Assembly (NCBI GenBank): GCA_016987375.1
Contig: PJRA01000011.1
Coordinates: forward strand, 35,599-57,676
DNA: 22,078 bases
DNA from: Brachionus koreanus
Taxonomy: Eukaryota; Rotifera; Eurotatoria; Ploima; Brachionidae
Direction of reading: 5' to 3'
This document shows positions 9,196-16,679 of this stretch, piece by piece. The position numbers and the translations under genes are program-made. Positions within the stretch are counted from its first letter, which is position 1; every line of letters starts with the position of its first letter. The notes under the pieces were generated by a model. That model made no database searches. It was not told where the DNA came from and was given only the letters and a program-made list of their open reading frames with translations.

Positions 9196-9645
9196 CAAGG
9201 TTCACATGCTTTTAAATCAAAAATTTTTGTTCAATTTTCAAATTATTATCAAAAAAAATTAACTTAAACTAATTTTAGTCAATGATTAATTTTAAATATA
9301 TAATAGATTAATAAACAAAACAAAAATTTATTATTTTTTAATTTTTTTTAGATGATGGTAAAATCTGGAGTTGGATTTTTTAAAAAAAAATGAAATTAAA
9401 GTCACTTGGCTTGAGATTTGTGATTTTTTAACAACTCTTATTTACATCATTTATTTTAAAAAAAATTATATTCACATAAGATTTTATAGATTTTTATATA
9501 AAAATTAAAAAAAAAATAAACATATAAACTTTTAATTTTTCCTTTAATTTGATGTAAATGTTTTTTCAGTCATTATCTAGTTTAATTGTTATAAAAGATT
9601 CGATTTTTTTTTGTTGTTTTTCTCTTGTTAGTTGGCTCCATTTAA
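9196..9645. other. AT-rich spacer
   Basis: Mostly A/T homopolymer-rich sequence. No gene, tRNA or structured repeat seen. The last part (about 9600-9630) is a T-rich run ending TTGTTAG that would suit a splice acceptor, but there is no partner exon. Confidence 0.4.
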
Positions 9646-9945
9646 TTGCTGGATAAACCAGTTTTGAAAATTGAGGGCAAGCATTATATTCCGTCAAAAG
9701 ATAAATGGAAAATAATGGAAAACCCTAAAGCAAAGCGTTACGCCAGTCAAAGTTTTGAGAAAATATCTAAATTTGATGATTTTATTGATTTTATCAATTC
9801 ATTCCATGTTGTGAATATCAACCAAGAAGAATGGAATTTGAGTAGATGCAATTATGGACGGTGGTTAAAAAACTATAAATGTGATCATATGATTCCCATA
9901 AGCTATCGGTAAACGCGGAAGACTAGTCGGATCAAAAAAAAAAAT
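9646..9945 (+). pseudogene. SWIM zinc-finger / AT-hook protein relic (transposase-like)
   Basis: Open frame of 88 codons from a TTG directly after a TAA; it has no ATG at its start (first Met at codon 24). Near the end it reads CNYGRWLKNYKCDH (residues 68-81), the shape of a SWIM zinc finger (CxC...CxH) with the second Cys replaced by Tyr. Shortly after, the frame ends at TAA (9910-9912), but one base on (from 9911) it continues as KRGRLVGSKK, an AT-hook-like tail. SWIM fingers followed by basic RGRP-type tails are typical of MULE-type transposases and related expanded families. I infer a frameshifted remnant of such a protein. The lesions are the lost Cys, missing start and frameshift. Confidence 0.55.
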
Positions 9946-9980
9946 TGGTATTTTTATTTTTTTGTGAAAAAAATTTAAAT

Positions 9981-10085
9981 AAGGTTTCGAATCAAGATAT
10001 TGAATTTCATACTCCATAGTGTAATTGCTACCCTACAATATATTTTTCCTTTGTAACTATCAAATATTTAAACATGTCTAACACT
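9981..10085 (+). repeat. dispersed repeat A, copy 2
   Basis: Matches 5369-5475 in order: GGTTTCGAATCAAGA, then ATATTGAAT, then AGTGTAATTGCTACCCTAC, then a region ending TTTAAACAT. It begins about 40 bases after the SWIM/AT-hook relic. Confidence 0.6.
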
Positions 10086-10660
10086 GATTATTTTTCATTT
10101 TATTTTTATTTTTTTAATTTTTATTATTTTAATTTAACTCCTATTTATTATAGCTTTAATTTTTATACTTGGGGAGAACTAGCTCGATAAAAATAAACAA
10201 ACAATTTAATATTATTTTTAAAAGTGAATAGTTTTTTCTGGAATTTTTTCCTATATACCATTTTTCTTAATATTCAAATCCTTCAGGCGTATGTTTAGAA
10301 AGATTTTTCAACATGTCCAGTTTTTATCAAACTAAAGGATGCAAAATATGGAAGATGAATTGTTTATTTTGAAGCGCTTTTTAAGAGCTTACTTTGAAAT
10401 TGTTTGCCAATTAAATAGTCCAGTTGATTGACTTAAATTTTAATGAACAAGCTTTTATTTGAAACCAAAAAATGAAATAAAATTCATTGATATTCTTTAA
10501 TATCTATTTTTTATATATACATTTATATCATTTTTAAAATTTTCAAATTAGTGCTTTTATTTTTTTTCTTTTGCACTCTAATGATTGTAAAATTCAATTT
10601 ATAAAAAAATTTAGATAAATAAAATAATTAATTTCTAAACTTTTGCAACATACTGTATAA
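10086..10660. other. AT-rich spacer with a possible LINE 3' tail
   Basis: No gene seen. At 10171-10202 the string GGGGAGAACTAGCTCGATAA followed by AAATAAACAAAC resembles (inverted) the 17966-18012 element that also ends in an AAATA-rich tail. Confidence 0.4.
10171..10202 (+). repeat. LINE-3'-end-like GGAG..CTCGATA motif with A-rich tail
   Basis: GGAGAACTAGCTCGATAAAA followed by an AAATAAAC tail. The reverse complement of 17966-18012 reads GGAGCATTAGCTCGATACAG plus an (AAAT)n tail. A small stem followed by a short tandem tail is a common form of CR1/Jockey-type 3' ends; assignment is inference. Confidence 0.35.
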
Positions 10661-10675
10661 AGAGGCAAAATTGTG

Positions 10676-10855
10676 AGAAATTTTACCGAAAAAATTTATA
10701 AAATTTCGACTATCTAATTTCGGTATCTTATTAGTTTCATTCTTTAAATAAATTGTTTTTGATTCGGTTAGCCGCAACAAAACGAAAGTTTAAACCGATT
10801 TTTATAAGGTTTAAAACACAGAATGCATGCATAAAATTAAATTACTTAATAAGTG
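10676..10855 (+). repeat. dispersed repeat B, copy 1
   Basis: Shares ordered blocks with 21782-21930: TTTACCGAAAAAAnTTnATAAA, ATTAGTTnnnTT, and AATGCATGCATAAAAT versus GATTGCATGTATAAAAT. Diverged and with indels. Element class unknown. Confidence 0.45.
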
Positions 10856-10859
10856 AAAA

Positions 10860-11606
10860 AGAATGACACAAAAAAAAACATGATTTATCTTGGAAGTCAT
10901 TCATCTTGATAGATCATCATCTTGATTGACAAAATTTTAAATTAACAAACAGTATACCCAGCTTTATTTAATAAAATTTGAGAGTTATGTTCAAGTTTTG
11001 CTTTTAGACAATATCTAAGAAACAATTTTTGTTATAATCTAAGATTAGTTAGGTAGAAGTGTTGGTTGAAATTCTAAATGAATAAAAAAATGATCAATCG
11101 AATCGCAATCTTACAAAAGCTTTAGTTAAGTAATTTGTAAATAATTAAATAATCATTCTTAGAATTATTTTATTTTAAAGAAAAATAGAAAACACATTTA
11201 AAAATTAATTTTTAATTAGATTTATATTGATATCAATATGAGATATATTATCCGAAAATCTACCTCAAAAAATAAATTCTAAATTTCTTAATTTTTGATT
11301 AATGGTTTTTATAGCAATTTTGCTTTTTAACAAAAATTAATTTAAAAAAAAATGCCAAATATAATAATGATCAGTAAAATTTTAAAATTTTAAAAAATGA
11401 GTTAAAAAAAAATTAAAAATTAGCAGAAGGGAAAATTATTGTTTATTAAACGTTCAGAATATAAAAGAGATTGTTGTATTAGTTATTTTTTAAATTTTAG
11501 TTTTTTTTTTAAAAAAAATTCAAAATTTCTTTTTTCATTTGAATAAAATCAATTTTTATATTTTTATTTTAGAATAATCAACAAAGCAATATCAAGCTAA
11601 CTTAAA
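10860..11606. other. AT-rich upstream region of the 7TM gene
   Basis: No gene recognised. The last 100 bases are T-rich and end in ATTTTTATTTTAG (AG at 11571-11572), a plausible 5' UTR splice or trans-splice acceptor 34 bases before the ATG at 11607. Which of these it is cannot be decided from sequence. Confidence 0.35.
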
Positions 11607-13901
11607 ATGTATATCAAAAGTTTTTTGGTTATTTCAACTATTTTTTTAAAATCTATTTTATCATATGAGATAATAACCGTTTTCAACTGTGAAAAGTTTT
11701 ATAAAAAATTTTCAATTTTCGAAAATTCTGTATCAATAAAAAACGTAGAGAATTTTTCAGAAATTAAATGGTTTTGTATTAACAATTATCTTGCGACCAA
11801 ATTGGACATAATAAATTTTTATTCTATTAAAAAATTAGAAATTGATTATCAATTTGATTTTTATCAAATAAAAATGAGACTTAGAGAAACCATACAATTA
11901 AATTTTATCAATGTTGAATTGTTAAGCTTTGAAAAGCCTATTTTCATTAAATTAAAGAAATATTCTGAATTTATTTTAGTGAAATTTTTTCATTTTAAAT
12001 TATTTACACTAAAAAGATGCAGCTATAGTGATTCAAAAAATATTGGAATCTTTAAATCAGTTTATTCACTTGAATTTTCCTTTACTGTAAAATATTTTTC
12101 AAGCACTTGTCCTTTGATTTTTAAGGACTCACATTTCAATGAATTATTTTTTCACGGTCTATCTAAGTCTTTTTTGAAAATAAATATGATTGATTTTAAG
12201 CACTCAATAAAATCAAATTATTTAAATAATACTATCAAAAATTTAAAATTGAATTTTTTTAAAGGTCCTTTGACAAGGAAATTTATGATTTTTAAAAATG
12301 TGTCATCATTATATCTGACTGGTCTAGTCGATTTCATTGAGTATGATGCACTTGAATCCATTGGTTTAAATATGATCACTGTAGATATGAGTATAAATCT
12401 AATGAGAAATTCTTTCAAATGGGTAAGCGTTCTTAATAGAAATTTATACATAAATTTATCTGATCAGACATTAGTTCAACGAAATCTAGATAAAATTATT
12501 TTCGTATTTTTAAACTATGATTTAATATTTAGGATAAATCAATACATGTATCCTGATAAGGATTTTTGTTTTTTTAAAGATATTCCTGACAACAGGCTTG
12601 TATTTATACTACCTAAAAAGAGCTTCTACGGGGAGAAAATTAAGAATTGTACTTGCTTGCTTCTATGGCTTTACAAACACAAAGGTTTCTTATGGAAAAC
12701 ATATTCATACTATAACGGTTTATTACTATTAAATTGCGAGTCAGAATTAAACAATCATAGTTTAATCGAAAAATGTCAATTTTCAGAAATGATCAAGAAA
12801 TGTAAAATCAAAGAAAATATTGTAGATATGTATTTTTATTCAAATTTAATTTACGATTTTAAAATTTTTGATTTATTTTTATTCATAACTACAATTTTTC
12901 TGCTTTTAATTTGTTTAACAGCATTAACATTACATCTATTTTTATTGATTAAATTACAAAATTGTTTTCAAAAACCATTTTCAATTGAAAGACTAATGCT
13001 TTTAAGCTCAATCATAAATTTGCTGTATATTTGTTTTAAAATTTTTCATTTATCAAAAAAATGTATTTCTCCACATTCATTTTATTGCTCTTCAATTAAT
13101 AATACATTTTTCGCACAATTAATGGATTTATACGCTTACAAGTTTTTTGGCAATATTCTAAAAATTATGTCTTATTTATTTCAGCTTTTGATATCAGTCA
13201 AAAGATTGATGCATTTAAATCTAGAGTTTGATGGCAAAATCAAAAAATTATATAAAAAAAAAATCTTGAAAATTTTATTTCTAGCATTTTGTATATTTTA
13301 TCCAATTGATGAACTAATTCCTTTAGTTCTAATGACCAAAATAAACATAAGACGAGGACTTGATGAAATCGTGAACTATTTAGAGTATCCTGATGTCAGA
13401 TCATTTTTCTTAAGCTATTCTCTCACTGTTACACCAGTCAGTATTTATCAAAAATATAACCCTTTATTTTTTTTTTTCATTCTGAATTTTATCATAAATC
13501 ACTTATTTTGCATTGTACTTTTCATTTTTGTTGAGTTTAAATTATTCATGAATGCGCGATCAGCAATTATTAAAAAGCAAAAATTGAGAAAAAAAAATGC
13601 TTGTCTCAATAATCCCAATTTAGATAGATCTTTGAATGCAATTGTTTTTAATATGATGAGTATTTCAATCCTGCGATGTTTTGAAACTTTGATTTTTAGC
13701 TTAATTGTATATCAAAAATCTACTGGAAATACATCTAAGTTTAACATTTGCCATCGATATAGCAAAATTTGTACAATTATTGGCGAATTAAACGATTTAA
13801 TATTCCTAATTACTATAGCATCTAACTTAATATGCTTTTTATTTATAGAAAAAAAATTCCGTGATCACTTAAAATATTTATTAAGAAACTTCAAGAAATA
13901 A
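11607..13901 (+). CDS. orphan rhodopsin-like 7TM receptor with LRRCT-like ectodomain
   Basis: A 764-residue membrane protein. A signal peptide (about 1-20) is followed by a 400-residue extracellular region of irregular Leu/Phe/Ile-rich strands. A cysteine cluster resembling an LRR C-terminal cap follows (C321, C348, C350, C377, C390, with NCTCLLLWL at 347-355). Seven hydrophobic helices lie at about 420-449, 462-482, 509-531, 552-573, 619-646, 676-702 and 721-747. SVKR (530-533) after helix 3 sits where DRY would be. SNLICF...KKFR (739-751) in helix 7/8 echoes NPxxY...FR. This supports a rhodopsin-class GPCR-like fold with weak signature motifs. Ligand unknown. Start supported by an in-frame TAA three codons upstream (11598-11600). 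Single exon; strongly AT-rich codon use, unlike Pumilio. AATAAA at 13923-13928. An orphan, possibly lineage-expanded family is likely; a non-GPCR 7TM protein cannot be excluded. Confidence 0.75.
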   Translation: MYIKSFLVISTIFLKSILSYEIITVFNCEKFYKKFSIFENSVSIKNVENFSEIKWFCINNYLATKLDIINFYSIKKLEIDYQFDFYQIKMRLRETIQLNFINVELLSFEKPIFIKLKKYSEFILVKFFHFKLFTLKRCSYSDSKNIGIFKSVYSLEFSFTVKYFSSTCPLIFKDSHFNELFFHGLSKSFLKINMIDFKHSIKSNYLNNTIKNLKLNFFKGPLTRKFMIFKNVSSLYLTGLVDFIEYDALESIGLNMITVDMSINLMRNSFKWVSVLNRNLYINLSDQTLVQRNLDKIIFVFLNYDLIFRINQYMYPDKDFCFFKDIPDNRLVFILPKKSFYGEKIKNCTCLLLWLYKHKGFLWKTYSYYNGLLLLNCESELNNHSLIEKCQFSEMIKKCKIKENIVDMYFYSNLIYDFKIFDLFLFITTIFLLLICLTALTLHLFLLIKLQNCFQKPFSIERLMLLSSIINLLYICFKIFHLSKKCISPHSFYCSSINNTFFAQLMDLYAYKFFGNILKIMSYLFQLLISVKRLMHLNLEFDGKIKKLYKKKILKILFLAFCIFYPIDELIPLVLMTKINIRRGLDEIVNYLEYPDVRSFFLSYSLTVTPVSIYQKYNPLFFFFILNFIINHLFCIVLFIFVEFKLFMNARSAIIKKQKLRKKNACLNNPNLDRSLNAIVFNMMSISILRCFETLIFSLIVYQKSTGNTSKFNICHRYSKICTIIGELNDLIFLITIASNLICFLFIEKKFRDHLKYLLRNFKK

Positions 13902-14097
13902 ATTGTTTTTTTTTAATTTTTTAATAAATCTTAAGAATTAAACGTTTTATTGAATAAGAATTATTTATTTGATAGATTAATCTAATTATACAATATTTAT
14001 AATAAAAAGGTGTGAAATAAAAATTGTTTATAAGTCGTTACAAAATGTGAATCATAAAGCAGTATTAAAAACCACTGCGAAATAAACTATTTTTCGA
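13902..14097. other. 3' flank of the 7TM gene
   Basis: Contains the AATAAA at 13923-13928, close behind the stop codon, so the 3' UTR is probably very short. Otherwise AT-rich spacer. Confidence 0.5.
13923..13928 (+). terminator. polyadenylation signal AATAAA of the 7TM gene
   Basis: Canonical hexamer 22 bases after the stop codon; first of its kind downstream. Confidence 0.55.
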
Positions 14098-14331
14098 TTT
14101 AAACTTGCAATCTTATGGCAACATAGTTAAACACACTGATTTGTTTGGATTAAAGTCAATCTTCCATCTTTTTGCAAAATCCAAGCATTCTTTTATTATT
14201 TAAATAGATTGTCCATAGGATGTGGATAAAATTATAATGTCGTCACAATAGGCTTTTAATGACAAATTAACTCTATTCACACATAAAAACAATCCCTCCA
14301 CAGGCTTTCCATCTTTACATAATTTAAATAG
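14098..14331 (-). pseudogene. non-LTR reverse transcriptase palm relic with YCDD
   Basis: Read on the minus strand from 14331, one frame gives LFKLCKDGKPVEGLF, then NLSLKAYCDDIIILSTS with YCDD at 14239-14250, an in-frame TAA, then IIKECLDFAKRWKIDFNPNK. This is the catalytic palm region of a non-LTR RT (normally YADD, followed by FN..KS). Cys replaces Ala in the catalytic box and the frame is interrupted by stops on both sides of the last block. No start or other domains are visible. A degraded element, inserted opposite to the flanking plus-strand genes. Confidence 0.8.
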
Positions 14332-15880
14332 TTAACTTATTAGACAAATTGATAGAAAAAATCTAATTCATCAAGATTTATGAATTTTGAAATTTTTGAT
14401 TTATTTAAGAATAAAAATTAAAATAATAAGTATTTACATCTGATTGCTAATGACATTTAATAATTAAAATTATTATCTAATTATTAAATAATTAAATAGC
14501 ACGATAGTAAAAATCAGACTTTGCCAGGCAATTACAGCGGTTGTAATAAAAACGAAGCGGTACACGTTTACCATTGTCGTTTAGAACCAGATTTTAATCA
14601 ACCTCTTACTCAATAATGGGATTTATATATATTTATTAATACTTATTACAAATTAAGTATCTATTGACTCATTTTGATCCTCATAAGAATAGGAATATTC
14701 TTTTTGCTTTTACGAAAAGAAATAAATTCACATTTATAAATTTTAATCGAAAATTTTCATTCCAAATATTATTTGTTTTATTTTTTTTAATTTGTGATTT
14801 GATGTGATTTAAGAATATTTAAAAATAATTTTTTTTTTAATTAACTGATTTTTTAAGAAGATATAATATAGAAACCAACATTATTTTGAATCGTCATTAT
14901 TGTTAAATTATTAATCTGCATACTTAAAAAACTAGAAAAAAAGATTTTTTTGGAGGAGTAAAAAAAATTTTGACCGCAGCTCGTCAAAAATTCAAGAAAA
15001 AAGAAAAGTTTTTTTGGGATCGATTGCGTAATCAATAAAAATTTGTTCAATTAATTTTCAAAATATTTAATCTAACTTTTACAGATTAGCGGAAAAATTT
15101 AAATTATTTAACTTGGATATTTTGTTTTTTTAAAAGAATTCTTTATTCAAACTATCAGTAGTTTTTTAAATCTATTTATCATATATTAATTAAAATTAAT
15201 AATTTATTATAATACTTGAAAAGTGGTTTTAAAAACGACTTAAGTGTTAATCTGTCTCTTTTAAACTTTTTTTCTTAAGGTAAAAATTTAAGACAAAATT
15301 ATTTTTTGTGAAAAATTAACAGTCTCTATGCTTTAGATTGTTTCTTTTTTCCAACAAATTTTCTATTAAAAATATTTAACAAAAATAAATAGTTTTGAAA
15401 TGTGACGGTGACACAGAGGGCGCTTTTTTTAGGCCTCTTGAACAAGCTTTATCAATCAAAAAAAATAACGAAATTATTCGCTATTCAATTGTTATTCAGT
15501 TTATGTCGTAAATTTTTCATAAAAAAAGCTAAAATATGGCCTCACCAATGACGCCACCAAAAGTTCTTATAAATTGAAAAAAAAATTAAATGTTTTGCTA
15601 GATGATGATGTCATCAAGAAAGCTTCAAAATTGGCATTATTGACTCATTTTTTGATAGTTGCTATTCAATAATAAATAGAAACTACCACAAATCGCTTTT
15701 TATTGGATTGACTATAAAATAAATAACTTAAACTGATTCTGAATTCACTGGAAAATTTATTACGTATTAATTTACAAGCTTAGCAACTAAAAAATTTAAA
15801 CTTTTTTAAATATTGAAAAAAAATTATAAATTAAAAATTCTTAAAATTAATTCGAGCAGATTGAAACAAACATTTGAAAG
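14332..15880. other. spacer upstream of the VHL-calpain gene
   Basis: No complete gene. On the minus strand, 14495-14593 is a stop-to-stop run of 33 codons of ordinary-looking protein composition (contains NDNGKRVPLRFYYNRCNC), not recognised. The minus-strand frame at 14853-15050 is Phe/Lys/Ser-rich and looks like chance. 15400-15620 is somewhat less AT-rich with no identifiable content. The last 40 bases are the 5' UTR of the next gene, with GAGCAG (AG at 15859-15860) as a possible acceptor. Confidence 0.4.
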
Positions 15881-16679
15881 ATGGACCAAGTACAGCAAAA
15901 ATTTAGCGACTTAAGTCGAAAATTGATTAATCGAGTGGCTAAAACGGATATTTTTTCTGTTTTTGACTTTCTTGAGTTAGAGAATTTAAAATCGATTTCA
16001 CCTAATAATAAGAATAATATTACTATAATAAATTTTTCAGGTAAAAGAGTAAAACTTATTTGGATAGATTATAAAGGCAAAAAACAGGAAGATCATGCTA
16101 GATTGCTTAAAGAAAATTTTGGCTTTTATGAAAAAATAGGTACTTATTCGAACCATTTGTATCGTATTCAGTTTGATGCAGATGATTCTTCGTCCGAATC
16201 AATTCATTTCAGGATTCCTGAAGATAAAAGCCTTTTCTATTTTGGCAATGAAAATGGATTGGAAGAAAATTATCTCAAGCTTGTTTATGACTCATGTTGG
16301 ATTACAAATCCTTCAATAAAATCTGAACATTTGGACCTTTTAGAGAAATTTTTTGACCATAAACCAGATCAATTAACGAAAACAGAAACTCTACTTATTC
16401 AAAGTTATAGCTACGATGATTCAAGTGAAACAAGTGATTTGATTAATTCATTTTATGGGAGTTTTAGCGTTGAAAATAAATTTACTGATCCATTTTTTAA
16501 TCCACTAAATAGACTTGAACCAAAATTTACAGTTAAAAGAATAAGTGAACATGAGGTAAGCATTGAAAAAAAAGTATTTCCTTCTGTCTATTTGGGAGAA
16601 GAATTTTGTTTTACAATTAAAAATGATACTGATGCAGACATTGTTCTTTATTGGATTAGCTATAATGGCGTGGCCGAAA
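15881..16679 (+). other. exon 1: first VHL-like beta domain and first half of the second
   Basis: The 266 codons plus one base end at AAA|GTAAGT, a strong donor at 16680-16685. VHL copy 1 reads KLIWIDYKG (58-66) and GTYSNHLY (87-94). T88, Y89, H92 and Y94 sit at the positions of human VHL S111, Y112, H115 and W117. The region between the domains (about 115-240) is acidic and shows no known motif. Copy 2 starts at FTIKNDTDADIVLYWISYNG (244-263) and is cut by the intron right after VAE. Confidence 0.8.

Noticed and set aside
14853..15050. 65-codon minus-strand frame
   Set aside because: Low complexity, no motif, surrounded by homopolymer runs.
15881..16679. A bona fide VHL ubiquitin-ligase subunit
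   Set aside because: No alpha domain or BC-box (LxxxC with Elongin-C context) could be found in exon 1 or later, and the sequence continues into a protease.
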